Origin: Methylobacterium sp. C25
Lineage (GTDB): Bacteria > Pseudomonadota > Alphaproteobacteria > Rhizobiales > Beijerinckiaceae
DNA length: 64,000 nt
Direction of reading: 5' to 3'
Assembly (NCBI RefSeq): GCF_021352225.1
Contig: NZ_JAAUVI010000003.1
Coordinates: 248,001-312,000 of the forward strand
In this document: positions 19,383 to 29,437 of the stretch, piece by piece
How positions within the stretch are numbered: position 1 is the stretch's first letter
Layout: the number at the start of each line of letters is the position of its first letter
The notes under the pieces: model-generated
What the model was told of the DNA's origin: nothing
Seen by the model: only the letters and a program-made list of their open reading frames with translations
Databases searched by the model: none
Made by a program: the position numbers and the translations under genes

Positions 19383-19781
19383 TCAGGTCTCGCTGCGCTT
19401 CTGCTCCGCGTTGCCCAGGATGACGGGCAGCCGCTCCTCGATCCACTCGGCGAGACTGGCAACCTTCTCCGCTGCTTCCTCGCCCAGCGGCGTCAGCGTG
19501 TACTCTGTATGCGGCGGCACGACGGGATAGGCGCGCCGCAGGACCAGTCCGTCGCCCTCCAGCCATTGCAGCGTCTGCGACAACATGCGCTCGCTGACGC
19601 CGTTCACGCGCCGGCGCAGCTCGCTGAAGCGAAGCGTGCCGTCGCGAAGCGCGATCAGGATCAGCACGCCCCAGCTGCTGGTGACGTGCTTCATCACCTC
19701 GCGGGACGGGCACCCGGTCTGGAACAGGTCTCCCCGGCGCAGCTTTTTGGCGAGCGGAACGTGCGGATCGGCGATCTTCAT
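19383..19781 (-). CDS. HxlR-family transcriptional regulator
   Basis: A 132-residue winged-helix regulator. The sequence GCPSREVMKHVTSSWGVLILIAL is the HxlR signature including the N-terminal cysteine. RFSELRRRVNGVSERMLSQTL is the recognition helix, followed by the wing Y.LTPLGEEA. It diverges from a QorB-like quinone reductase gene, the same arrangement as E. coli ytfH/ytfG, and most likely represses that gene in response to quinones or electrophiles. Confidence 0.9.
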   Translation of the reverse strand: MKIADPHVPLAKKLRRGDLFQTGCPSREVMKHVTSSWGVLILIALRDGTLRFSELRRRVNGVSERMLSQTLQWLEGDGLVLRRAYPVVPPHTEYTLTPLGEEAAEKVASLAEWIEERLPVILGNAEQKRSET

Positions 19782-19815
19782 ACTTACCACAGTGTATGTA
19801 CTTACTTTTCGTAAG
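19781..19815. promoter_or_regulatory. candidate HxlR operator
   Basis: The repeat TACTTAC occurs at 19781-19787 and 19799-19805. The second copy forms the inverted repeat CTTAC-TTTTC-GTAAG (19801-19815). The two copies are 18 bp apart and lie between the divergent regulator and reductase genes. Confidence 0.5.
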
Positions 19816-19862
19816 CAAGGTGACTAGGTCGGCTTCGTCGCCACAGGCAAGAGGACGAATCC

Positions 19863-20723
19863 ATGTACGCCATCACCGCCGCCAACGGGCAGCTCGGCCG
19901 CCTCGTCATCGAATTCCTGCTCGAAAGGATTCCTGCCGCGCAGATCGTTGCCGTCGCGCGTTCTCCGCAGAAGGCAGCGGATCTGGCAGCACTCGGTGTC
20001 GCGGTGCGGGAGGGCGACTACGATCGCCCGGACACGATGAAGTCGGCGCTCGATGGCGCGACGAAGGTCCTGCTGATCTCGTCTAGCGAGGTCGGCCGGA
20101 GGCTGCCGCAACACCGGGCCGCGATCGATGCGGCCAAGGCTGTCGGCGCCGAGCTCCTCGCCTATACGAGCATCCTCCATGCGGACACGTCGCCCGCGAA
20201 GCTCGCACAGGAGCATCGCGCGACCGAGCTGGCTCTGATCGAGTCCGGACTGCCTTACGTCCTACTGCGCAACGGCTGGTACAACGAGAACTTCCTGATG
20301 GCGCTGCCTGCCGTGCTCGCGCATGGGACACTGATTGGCTCGGCGGGGAACGGTCGCTTCTCGGCTGCCAGCCGCCGCGATTTCGCGGAGGCAGCCGCCG
20401 CCGTGCTGACCGCCGAGGGACAAGCGGGCAAGATCTACGAGTTGGCCGGCGACGAGGCCTTCACCATGAGCGAGATCGCGACAGAGGTTTCTCGCCAGAG
20501 CGGCAAGCCCGTCGCTTTCCAGAACCTGCCAGAGCAGGCGTTCAAGCAGGCACTCGTTTCGGCCGGTCTGCCAGAGACCCTGGCCGATGTCCTTGCCGAC
20601 GAGGACGCCATCGCCGCCGCCGACACGTTGTTCAACGATAGCCGGGAGCTGAGCCGGCTCATCGGCCGCCCGACGACCCGGTTCGCCGACACACTCGCGA
20701 CAGCACTCGCCGCGAAGGGCTGA
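19863..20723 (+). CDS. qorB: NAD(P)H:quinone oxidoreductase, QorB/NmrA-like
   Basis: A 286-residue short-chain-dehydrogenase-like protein with the NmrA/QorB fold. The nucleotide-binding turn is ITAANGQLGRLVIEFLL, followed by VAVARSPQKAADLAALGV, which can hold the NADP 2'-phosphate. YTSILHAD and VLLRNGWYNENFL are typical of QorB. The likely role is two-electron reduction of quinones. The divergent HxlR regulator supports the call. Confidence 0.85.
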   Translation: MYAITAANGQLGRLVIEFLLERIPAAQIVAVARSPQKAADLAALGVAVREGDYDRPDTMKSALDGATKVLLISSSEVGRRLPQHRAAIDAAKAVGAELLAYTSILHADTSPAKLAQEHRATELALIESGLPYVLLRNGWYNENFLMALPAVLAHGTLIGSAGNGRFSAASRRDFAEAAAAVLTAEGQAGKIYELAGDEAFTMSEIATEVSRQSGKPVAFQNLPEQAFKQALVSAGLPETLADVLADEDAIAAADTLFNDSRELSRLIGRPTTRFADTLATALAAKG

Positions 20724-20749
20724 CCCGATCCTGGGCTGGATCGGCTCTG

Positions 20750-21754
20750 CTACACCCAGCCCTTGATCCGGAAGATCACGATCGGGAGGATCGCGGAGAT
20801 CGCGATGAGCGCCAGCCCATAGGGATAGCCATAGGCCCATTCCAGCTCCGGCATGTGCTTGAAATTCATGCCGTACATCGAGGCGACCAGGGTGGGCGGG
20901 ATCCCGACCACCGAGACGACCGTGAGGATGCGGAATGCGTTGTTCTGCTCGATGTTGATGAGGCCGAGCGCCGCATCAAGCAGGAACTGAAGGGTCTCCG
21001 ACTGACGCGTCTCAAACTCGTCGAGGGAGGCGATGTCGCGCGAGAGCGTGTCGAAGCGGGGGCTCTGCTCGGCACCGAGGGTGTCCTCGCAGGAATCCTT
21101 CACGAAGGGCACGATTCGCTCGAGGCCGAGCAGGCTCGCACGAACCTTGCCGAGCGCCTTGCCCTGCCAGCCGATCGAGCGAAGAAGCCGCCTTAGAGCA
21201 AGGTCTCGCCGCTTTGGGGAAAGCTTACCGACCTTGCTCGATCGCGATGGCCCAACAGGATCGAAGTCGAAGATCCGGGTCGAGAGCGAGGACATATCCG
21301 CCGACATCTCCTCAAGCGTGTCGGCAAGGCCGTCCACGAGTTCCTCGACGAGGAGCAGGAACACTTCCACGCTCTTGGCGCAGTTACCGTCATGCTCGAC
21401 GATGCGCTTCGCGACGGTGTCGTAGGCCCGCAGCTGGTGGAAGCGGATGGTGATCAGCCGATCCTTCGTCAGCACGAAGCCCACGGGCTTCAACGCGAAA
21501 TCCGAATGATCGAAGGTGATCATCGGCGAGGATAGCGACAGCCCTCCATCCTTCAGACGACGCAGGCGGCTCGAGGATTCCACTTCGCTCAGCGCCTCGC
21601 GAGAGGGCACGCGGAGCCCAGTGGCCGCTTCGACCTCCCGCGCCTCTTCCTCGGTCGGATCCAGGAGATCGATCCAGATCGCCTGCGCCAAGCCGGCGCC
21701 ATCCTTCTGGCCGCCATGGTCGATCGGGCCATTAGGCCCGTGCGCGCTGATCAT
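20750..21754 (-). CDS. corA: CorA-family magnesium/metal transporter
   Basis: A 334-residue divalent-cation channel. The long cytoplasmic N-terminal alpha/beta and helical domain is followed by two C-terminal membrane helices with the hallmark YGMNF motif between them and acidic loop residues (MPELEW). The C-terminus ends with basic residues (RIKGWV), as expected. It may carry Mg2+ or another divalent ion. Convergent with qorB, 26 bp apart. Confidence 0.92.
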   Translation of the reverse strand: MISAHGPNGPIDHGGQKDGAGLAQAIWIDLLDPTEEEAREVEAATGLRVPSREALSEVESSSRLRRLKDGGLSLSSPMITFDHSDFALKPVGFVLTKDRLITIRFHQLRAYDTVAKRIVEHDGNCAKSVEVFLLLVEELVDGLADTLEEMSADMSSLSTRIFDFDPVGPSRSSKVGKLSPKRRDLALRRLLRSIGWQGKALGKVRASLLGLERIVPFVKDSCEDTLGAEQSPRFDTLSRDIASLDEFETRQSETLQFLLDAALGLINIEQNNAFRILTVVSVVGIPPTLVASMYGMNFKHMPELEWAYGYPYGLALIAISAILPIVIFRIKGWV

Positions 21755-21803
21755 GCGGGTTAACTTTCTGGAGGGGACGACGTCGGAGCGAACGGCTGCG
21801 CTC

Positions 21804-21832
21804 CTTGACTTGCAAATGGGGCGAGCCTATCT
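21804..21832 (+). promoter_or_regulatory. groESL promoter, heat-shock-like
   Basis: CTTGAC at 21804-21809 and CCTATCT at 21826-21832 are separated by 16 bp, resembling alphaproteobacterial RpoH promoters and also acceptable to sigma-70. The CIRCE operator starts 11 bp downstream, at the expected transcription start. Confidence 0.6.
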
Positions 21833-21843
21833 CGCGACGATCG

Positions 21844-21870
21844 TTAGCACTCAGTATTTGCGAGTGCTAA
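21844..21870 (+). promoter_or_regulatory. CIRCE operator
   Basis: A perfect match to TTAGCACTC-N9-GAGTGCTAA, the operator of the heat-shock repressor HrcA. It lies 68 bp upstream of groES. Confidence 0.97.
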
Positions 21871-21938
21871 CGATCGGGTCGGGACGCGGTCCCCGCCGCA
21901 TCAAGACCATCCGAGATTCTGAAGCAAGAGGGCAGCTC

Positions 21939-22229
21939 ATGAAGTTCCGTCCGCTGCACGACCGTGTCGTCGTCCGCCGTATCGAAGGTGAAGAGAAGAC
22001 CAAGGGCGGGATCATCATTCCCGACACCGCCAAGGAGAAGCCCCAAGAGGGTGAAGTCGTCGCCGTCGGCCCTGGTGCCCGCGACGAGGCCGGCCGTGTC
22101 AACGCCCTCGACGTGAAGGCCGGCGACCGCGTGCTGTTCGGCAAGTGGTCGGGCACCGAGGTCAAGATCGACGGTCAGGATCTCCTGATCATGAAGGAAT
22201 CCGACATCATGGGCGTCGTCGCCGCCTAA
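21939..22229 (+). CDS. groES: co-chaperonin GroES
   Basis: The 96-residue lid of the GroEL cage. It has the conserved opening [16 protein letters not shown] and the mobile loop [18 protein letters not shown] that contacts GroEL. The start follows an AGAGGG ribosome site. It is controlled by the upstream CIRCE element together with groEL, which begins 98 bp downstream. Confidence 0.98.
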   Translation: MKFRPLHDRVVVRRIEGEEKTKGGIIIPDTAKEKPQEGEVVAVGPGARDEAGRVNALDVKAGDRVLFGKWSGTEVKIDGQDLLIMKESDIMGVVAA

Positions 22230-22306
22230 GGCGACCTGCCCTCTTCGGACTGCAACCATCGCCCTTCGAGGCCGCCGAGACCGGCGCGCCTTGGGGCGCT
22301 TCCTGA

Positions 22307-23974
<1,668 letters not shown>

Positions 23975-23999
23975 GTCCAGGCCACCGATACGAGACGAA

Positions 24000-24026
24000 G
24001 GGGTCGCCGAGAGGCGGCCCCTTTTT
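24000..24026 (+). terminator. rho-independent terminator of groESL
   Basis: A 9-bp stem (GGGGTCGCC with GGCGGCCCC, including one T-G pair), GAGA loop, then TTTTT. It starts 26 nt after the groEL stop. Confidence 0.9.
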
Positions 24027-24147
24027 CGTTTGGGGCCACAACCTGACCGTCATGGAAAGTTCCGAGCATTCGCGCTCGCCCTCCTCCCTCATGTGGCGAG
24101 GGTAATTCACGTCCTTAGCGAGGGTTCAGCAAAAGCCGCCCTCGGCC

Positions 24148-24624
24148 TCAGTCCTTCTTCTTTTTCTTCCCTTTGGCAGCGGACGCGTCCCGATCCTTGC
24201 CGTCCCAGGTCGCGGCAAACGGGCGCTTGCCCAGCGCGCGTTCGGCTACCGGTTTTTTCGCGGCCGTCCTTGCCCTGGTGCCCTTCGGCGCCTCTGCCGG
24301 CTCGTCGGCATTCGCCAAGCCTTCGAGCCAGGTGCGGTGCCAAGCCGCCGAGGCCGTCCTGAGCGTGGCGTTGTGCCGGTCGAGGCGGGCGACGACGGCC
24401 TTGACCTCGGCGTCCGTCATCCCGTCGAGGATGAGCGCGAAAGTCTCCGTCCCGAGCGTTCTGCGGATCAGCCGCAATCGGGCGAGCGGCAGGGCCCGGT
24501 GCTTGAGCTGCTTGACCACCAGCGCCCGGGCAGTGCGTGCGATGTCCGGACGGATCTCCGCGAAGACTTCCGGCACGGTCGCGATGGCCGCGAGCACCGC
24601 ATAGCCGTCGATATCAAGCGCCAT
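24148..24624 (-). CDS. hypothetical protein with lysine-rich tail, coupled to ParA
   Basis: I do not recognise a family. The 158-residue protein has a helical N-terminal domain (about residues 1-100) with no membrane segment, then a disordered-looking Ala/Lys/Arg tail ending in seven lysines broken by one glycine. The tail could bind nucleic acid or another acidic partner. Its ATG lies 11 nt inside the upstream parA-like gene, so the two are translationally coupled and probably act together, perhaps with this protein as the ParA partner in place of a ParB. Confidence 0.72.
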   Translation of the reverse strand: MALDIDGYAVLAAIATVPEVFAEIRPDIARTARALVVKQLKHRALPLARLRLIRRTLGTETFALILDGMTDAEVKAVVARLDRHNATLRTASAAWHRTWLEGLANADEPAEAPKGTRARTAAKKPVAERALGKRPFAATWDGKDRDASAAKGKKKKKD

Positions 24625-25510
24625 GGAGGATTTCCTTCAATTCCTCGACGAGCGGTATCAGCACGGTCGGAACGTGGACATTGTATTTTGCGGTAAAAGT
24701 CGGCGGCAGATCGCGCGGCACCAGCGCGTCAGCGAGCGCGGCCGCCTGCGGGATGGTGGTCGACAGGAGCCGGAAGCCGGCATCGGCTGCCACGGCTTCC
24801 GCGCGCAGTTGCGCCAAGGTGCGCTGATGCTGCCGCACATGCTGCTGGTAGCGGGTGACGAGGACATAGGGTGGGCTTTTCGGCCGATCCCGACTGTCGC
24901 GCCCGCTGCTGCGCCGCCAGATCGTCTCGACGAAGGCATTGAGCCCGTAAGTCGAGAGGAAGTCGGGGATCGAGGTGACGAGTACGAGATCGGATCCACG
25001 CACCGCCACCTCGGTCATCGGCGAGATGCCGGGCGCGCAGTCGAAGATCACGTAGTCGTAATCTTCCGCGAGCGGCGCGATGGCATTGTGGAACAGCTTG
25101 GTCAGGCGCTCCTCGATGGCTTGCATCGAAAGGCCCTGGCCGGTCAGTTCGTAGATGATCTCACGCTCGACCATCCGGAGATGAGGTCCCGATGCCAGCA
25201 GCGAAAGGGAGAGCGGCCGGTTCTTGTGGGTGGTCAGGCTGACCTGATCCTGGATGCGCGCAGCCAGGACGGGCTTGTCGCGGGCGATCAGTCTCAGTGC
25301 GAGAAACGCTTCGAGGGTGCGCCCCTTGGCGATCATCTCTCCAAGGCGATCCGGCCCCGCGAGGCAAACCGAGACGCTCGCCTGCGGATCGAGGTCGGCG
25401 ACGAGGACGCGCGCGCCGTCGGCGGCCAGCGCCTCGGCGAGCATGACCACCGTCGTCGTCTTGCCGACACCGCCCTTCATGTTGGCGACCGCGATGAGCT
25501 TGCCCGTCAC
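24614..25510 (-). CDS. orphan ParA/MinD-type ATPase
   Basis: A 298-residue deviant-Walker ATPase. The signature KGGVGKTTTVVML lies at residues 12-24 and the Walker A' and B motifs are DLDPQASVSV and YVIFDCAPG. The length and the lack of a DNA-binding N-terminal extension fit small ParA proteins that position cargo. No parB or parS-like gene lies beside it, unlike the chromosome-segregation locus. GTG start, with only a weak ribosome site. The downstream overlapping gene is the likely partner. Confidence 0.85.
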   Translation of the reverse strand: MTGKLIAVANMKGGVGKTTTVVMLAEALAADGARVLVADLDPQASVSVCLAGPDRLGEMIAKGRTLEAFLALRLIARDKPVLAARIQDQVSLTTHKNRPLSLSLLASGPHLRMVEREIIYELTGQGLSMQAIEERLTKLFHNAIAPLAEDYDYVIFDCAPGISPMTEVAVRGSDLVLVTSIPDFLSTYGLNAFVETIWRRSSGRDSRDRPKSPPYVLVTRYQQHVRQHQRTLAQLRAEAVAADAGFRLLSTTIPQAAALADALVPRDLPPTFTAKYNVHVPTVLIPLVEELKEILHGA

Positions 25511-25642
25511 CCTGTCGCGTTCCCCGCCGCAGACCTCTCCGCCCGTTCTTTGGCAGAGGCTCGCGGCCGTCGGAAGCCGAGAATTGGCGATTGCGGTCGG
25601 GTCCGGCCGATCGAGAAGCGCATCTCGCGATACGGAGCCGGC

Positions 25643-25846
25643 TCAACGCCCCGGTGGCACCAATCGGGCGGAAAAGCTCGCCAGAATCAGGCCGATGCCG
25701 AGCGCGAAACCCGGCTTGCTGATATCGCCGCCAATCGAGGCGACGATCCAATAGCCGACCACGACGATCCCCGCGATGATCAGGCCAAATTGCAGGATCA
25801 GCCGCAGCGGCGTCCGCCACGTCATCCTCTGTCGAGACGCGCTCAC
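25643..25846 (-). CDS. small two-helix membrane protein
   Basis: A 67-residue protein with two hydrophobic stretches (LILQFGLIIAGIVVVGYWIV and FALGIGLILASFSARL). No family recognised. The GTG at 25846 overlaps the stop of the upstream cyclase gene as GTGA, indicating coupling; an ATG at 25825 is an alternative start. It may be an accessory to the cyclase, but this is inferred from position only. Confidence 0.65.
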   Translation of the reverse strand: MSASRQRMTWRTPLRLILQFGLIIAGIVVVGYWIVASIGGDISKPGFALGIGLILASFSARLVPPGR

Positions 25847-26940
25847 AGCGCAGCAGCCCGTGGGCGAGCCGCCGAGGTGGGGTCGGCCGCAACTGCCTCC
25901 TCGATCATGGCTGCGGCGGTGTCGCTATTGCGCTCAAGCGTCGCGACCTCCAGGGGCTGGTCGCGTCCGCGCAGCGTGTGAGCGCCGAGCGCGCGAGTGG
26001 TCACACCGTCGGGCAAACGCGGTAGACGGCCGAGCAGGTCTTCGGAGATCAGGATGTCGACGCCGAGCGGACGGCACAGCGCCTCGATCCGTGCGGTCAC
26101 GTTCACCGCGTCGCCGAAATAGGCGATCTTGTGCCGATCGACCCCAACTTCCGCCGTAACCACCGAGCCGCCATGGAGCGCCGCCCGCAGGCGAGGCACG
26201 GTGCCAAAGCGCGCGGTCCAGGCGTCGGCCTCCGCCTCGATCCGGTCGCGCACGGCAAAAAGGCAGGACACGCAGCGTGCATCCTTGAGGCCGCGTTCCA
26301 TCGGCCAGGTGATCATCGCCATGTCGCCGATGTAGTCGTCGGTCGAGCCCTGGTACCGTCGCACCGGCTCGGCCAGGGTCGCAAAGACCGCGCTGAGATA
26401 TTCCTGAGCGCGCAGGTCGCCATGTGTCTCGGCGAACGCGGTGGAGCCGACCACGTCGAGAAACAGGAAGATGCGCTCTTCCTCGACGGGCCGATGATAG
26501 CGGCCGATCAGGAAGTTCACGAAAACCTCGCCACCAATCAGATCCCGCATGCGGATCACGAAGACCAGGAAGGCCGAGACGGCCAGCGCATAGGCCAGCA
26601 CGCGCGGCGTCGTGCGGACCGCCTCGCCGAGTGGGTCTCCGGTGAGCCCGAACGCCCAGACGAAGACGCCGCCGAGCGCGTTTCCGGCCACGATCATCAA
26701 CACGTAGGAAAGCTCTGCCGCCGGAACGTAAAGTGAAGCCGGCAGGCGACGGATGCGGGATTGAAGGCCCGCCAGGATCAGGCCGCGGTCAAAGCCGAGC
26801 GCCGCCGTGCCGATGCAGAAGCCGTAGATGAAACCAGCTGCCGGGGAGGCCCCCTGCGCGAAGACGACATTGTAGACCAGGCCCGCACCGCCGGCGGCAA
26901 CCAGGATCAACGCCCAGAACCAGCGGTGCTGCGGAAGCAT
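25843..26940 (-). CDS. membrane class III adenylate/guanylate cyclase
   Basis: A 365-residue protein with about four N-terminal membrane segments (within residues 5-130) and a C-terminal class III cyclase domain. Catalytic features are intact: FLDVVGSTAFAE (first metal aspartate), STDDYIGDMAMI (second metal aspartate) and YFGDAVNVTARIEALC (the transition-state asparagine and arginine). It probably makes cAMP; the signal sensed by the membrane part is unknown. The stop overlaps the next small membrane protein. Confidence 0.9.
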   Translation of the reverse strand: MLPQHRWFWALILVAAGGAGLVYNVVFAQGASPAAGFIYGFCIGTAALGFDRGLILAGLQSRIRRLPASLYVPAAELSYVLMIVAGNALGGVFVWAFGLTGDPLGEAVRTTPRVLAYALAVSAFLVFVIRMRDLIGGEVFVNFLIGRYHRPVEEERIFLFLDVVGSTAFAETHGDLRAQEYLSAVFATLAEPVRRYQGSTDDYIGDMAMITWPMERGLKDARCVSCLFAVRDRIEAEADAWTARFGTVPRLRAALHGGSVVTAEVGVDRHKIAYFGDAVNVTARIEALCRPLGVDILISEDLLGRLPRLPDGVTTRALGAHTLRGRDQPLEVATLERNSDTAAAMIEEAVAADPTSAARPRAAAL

Positions 26941-27244
26941 CAGCCGTCCCTCGATGCGCGCGCAGCCAATGCCAGCTTGCCCGCGCCAGTCCGCAGCCGG
27001 TCGGCGCGGTTGTGTGGCGAGGCGGTTCGCACGGGCGCTCCTTGTCGCGGCTCGGGTGAGAAGGCGTTGCAGGACGAGGACAAAGCACGTCCGGGCGTTG
27101 CAAGGCTCATGCTGGCATGATGGCTTCTGTAAGGCGTCGACGCCCAGGGGCCGAAACAGATCGCCGCCCGTGTCTGAATGGACGCAAAACGAAAGGGCCG
27201 GCGTTTCCGCCGGCCCTTCGATCGATCAGAGGCGATGGAGCGCC
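26941..27244. other. non-coding stretch between cyclase and transpeptidase genes
   Basis: No convincing gene on either strand. The right-hand part carries the transpeptidase terminator; the left-hand part presumably holds the cyclase promoter. No repeat or RNA structure was recognised elsewhere. Confidence 0.5.
27193..27218 (-). terminator. rho-independent terminator of the transpeptidase gene
   Basis: An 11-bp perfect stem (AAGGGCCGGCG with its complement) and a 4-nt loop. On the minus strand it is followed by TCGTTTT and lies 26 nt after the stop codon. Confidence 0.8.
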
Positions 27245-27883
27245 TCAGCGCTGCACGATCACGCGCGTGCCGACCTTGACCCGGGTGTAGAGGTCCGAGA
27301 CGTCCTCGTTGGTCATGCGGATGCAGCCCGAGGAGACGGCGGTGCCGATCGTCTCCGGCTCGTTCGAGCCGTGGATGCGGTAGATCGAGTTGCCGAGATA
27401 CATGGCGCGGGCGCCGAGCGGGTTCTCGATGCCGCCCTTCATGTAGCGCGGCAGGTCGGGACGGCGCTTCAGCATCTCGGACGGCGGACGCCAATCCGGC
27501 CATTCCTTCTTCATGGTGATGTTCTGCGTGCCGCCCCAGGTGAAGCCCGGGCGACCGACGCCGATGCCGTAGCGCATGGCCTCGCCGTTCGCCATGACGA
27601 GGTACAGGCGGCGCTCGGCGGTCGAGACCACGATCGTGCCCGGGGTGTAGGGCCCGCTATAGGCCACGACCTCTTTCTGGATCGCCGAAGCCTGCGGCAC
27701 GGTGGCCTGCTGCTCGAGCGGGTCGGCAGCCGGAAGCGACGCGTTCTGCGGGCGCACACGCACCGTCAGCACGTCGGTCAGCGGTTGGCGCGTCAGCGGG
27801 TCGATCTCATAGGCGGAGGCAGGCGCAGCCAGCGCGACGGACGCGCAAGCAAGGCCCGCGAGGGCGGTGACGAAACGGCGCAT
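27245..27883 (-). CDS. L,D-transpeptidase (YkuD domain)
   Basis: A 212-residue exported enzyme that forms 3-3 cross-links in peptidoglycan or attaches proteins to it. A signal peptide is clear (residues 1-25, MRRFVTALAGLACASVALAA). The YkuD core has the motif YRIHGSNEPETIG and the catalytic SSGCIRMTNEDV with its cysteine. The start at 27883 has GAGAGG upstream; longer in-frame starts add non-coding-like residues. Confidence 0.93.
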   Translation of the reverse strand: MRRFVTALAGLACASVALAAPASAYEIDPLTRQPLTDVLTVRVRPQNASLPAADPLEQQATVPQASAIQKEVVAYSGPYTPGTIVVSTAERRLYLVMANGEAMRYGIGVGRPGFTWGGTQNITMKKEWPDWRPPSEMLKRRPDLPRYMKGGIENPLGARAMYLGNSIYRIHGSNEPETIGTAVSSGCIRMTNEDVSDLYTRVKVGTRVIVQR

Positions 27884-28110
27884 CAGAGCCTCTCGTAGGC
27901 AGGCAGAAGTGTGGAAACTCGGTGGATAACGCCCGCACACAAAACGCGCGGATCGCCGTCCAGACCTAACCCGCCCGGCGTTAAAGCCAAGCTCATTTCG
28001 CAGGTCGACGCCGGTTCGGCCAAACTCGTGACCGCGTGGCAACACTGTGGCAGCTTAGCCTTATGCGGGGATCAAGTCACGGCGGCCGCTACCCGTTTAA
28101 GGATCCCTTC

Positions 28111-28605
28111 ATGAGCGGTGCGATGGTGATCCGCGCTTACGAGACATCCGATTTGGACGCGGTCATCGCGATCTTTCAGAGCGCGATCCGTGGCATTGCC
28201 TCGGCCGACTATTCACCTCCGCAGATCGCAGCTTGGGCATCCGTCGACCGCTCGGCATTCGCGGCCCAGCGGGCGAGCCGGCCGACCTGGATCGCTTCTG
28301 TCGGCAGCATGCCAGCCGGCTTCGCCGATCTCGAACCCGACGGGCATATCGACATGCTGTACGTCGATTTCGCCCACCGGCGGCGGGGTGTCGCGCGCGC
28401 TCTTCTCAAGGCGGTTGCATGCGAGGCCGATCGGCTGGGGCTCGACGCGCTCGTGACGGAGGCGAGCATCACCGCCCGTCCCTTCTTTGCAGCGCAGGGC
28501 TTTCGCGTGGTCGCGCCGGACACGGTGTCCAAGAACGGACAGACGTTCCAGCGCTACCGCATGCGCCGCGATGTCGTCAGGCCGCGTCGAGCCCGAGATC
28601 GATGA
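28111..28605 (+). CDS. GNAT-family N-acetyltransferase
   Basis: A 164-residue acetyltransferase. The acetyl-CoA-binding motif is HIDMLYVDFAHRRRGVARALLKAV, and the C-terminal FFAAQGFRVV is usual for GNAT enzymes. The acceptor is unknown. ATG at 28111 has AAGGA upstream; an alternative start is four codons downstream. Its 3' end overlaps the convergent nadC gene by 29 nt. Confidence 0.85.
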   Translation: MSGAMVIRAYETSDLDAVIAIFQSAIRGIASADYSPPQIAAWASVDRSAFAAQRASRPTWIASVGSMPAGFADLEPDGHIDMLYVDFAHRRRGVARALLKAVACEADRLGLDALVTEASITARPFFAAQGFRVVAPDTVSKNGQTFQRYRMRRDVVRPRRARDR

Positions 28606-29437
28606 TCGCCGCGCTGTGCGTGATCCAGCCCACGGAAATCAGATCGACTCCAGAGGCTGCCACCGCGCCGACGGTCTCGCGATTGATACGGCCCGAGGCT
28701 TCGGTGATGGCGCGTCCATCGACCAGGCGCACCGCTTCGGCCAGGGTCTGCGGGCTCATATTGTCGAGCAGCACCGCATCGGCTCCGACCGAGAGTGCCT
28801 GTTCGAGTTGAGCGAGAGTGTCGACCTCGACCTCGATCTTGACCAGGTGGCCGGTATGGGCGCGGGCGCGCTCGATTGCGGGAACGATGCCGCCAGCCAC
28901 CGCGACGTGGTTATCCTTGATCAGCACGGCATCATCGAGACCGAAACGATGGTTCGAGCCGCCGCCGGCCCTGACCGCGTGCTTCTCCAGGGCACGCAGG
29001 CCGGGCGTGGTCTTGCGGGTGCAGACGATCTTGGCGTGGCCATGCGGACGGGCCGCCTCAACCAGAGCCGACGTCGCCGTGGCGACGCCCGAGAGGCGGC
29101 AAAGCAGGTTCAAGGCCACGCGCTCGGCGGTGAGGATGGCGCGCGCCGGACCGTCGAGGCGGATGACAGTATCGCCGGGCACGACGCGGACACCATCGCC
29201 GCGCTCGACGGTGACAGCCACCGCCGGATCGATCAGTCCGAAAGCGATCACCGCCGTATCGACCCCGGCGATCACGCCATCCTGACGGGAGGCGATGACG
29301 CCCGAGAGCCGCTCCGCAGCCGGCACGATGGCATCGGTGGTGATGTCACCGGCGCGGCCGAGATCTTCCAGCAGCGCGGCCCGAACGATCGGCTCGACCA
29401 GGAGGCGCGGCAGCGGAAGCAAGGTGGCGTCAGGCAT
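28577..29437 (-). CDS. nadC: nicotinate-nucleotide pyrophosphorylase, carboxylating
   Basis: NadC converts quinolinate and PRPP to nicotinate mononucleotide, the third step of de novo NAD synthesis. The 286-residue length is normal. LEDLGRAGDITTDAIVP, the CTRKTTPGLRALEKHAVRAGG loop (PRPP and quinolinate binding) and IKDNHVAVAGG are diagnostic. It overlaps the nadB 3' end by 8 nt and is the last gene of nadA-nadB-nadC. Confidence 0.96.
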   Translation of the reverse strand: MPDATLLPLPRLLVEPIVRAALLEDLGRAGDITTDAIVPAAERLSGVIASRQDGVIAGVDTAVIAFGLIDPAVAVTVERGDGVRVVPGDTVIRLDGPARAILTAERVALNLLCRLSGVATATSALVEAARPHGHAKIVCTRKTTPGLRALEKHAVRAGGGSNHRFGLDDAVLIKDNHVAVAGGIVPAIERARAHTGHLVKIEVEVDTLAQLEQALSVGADAVLLDNMSPQTLAEAVRLVDGRAITEASGRINRETVGAVAASGVDLISVGWITHSAAIIDLGLDAA

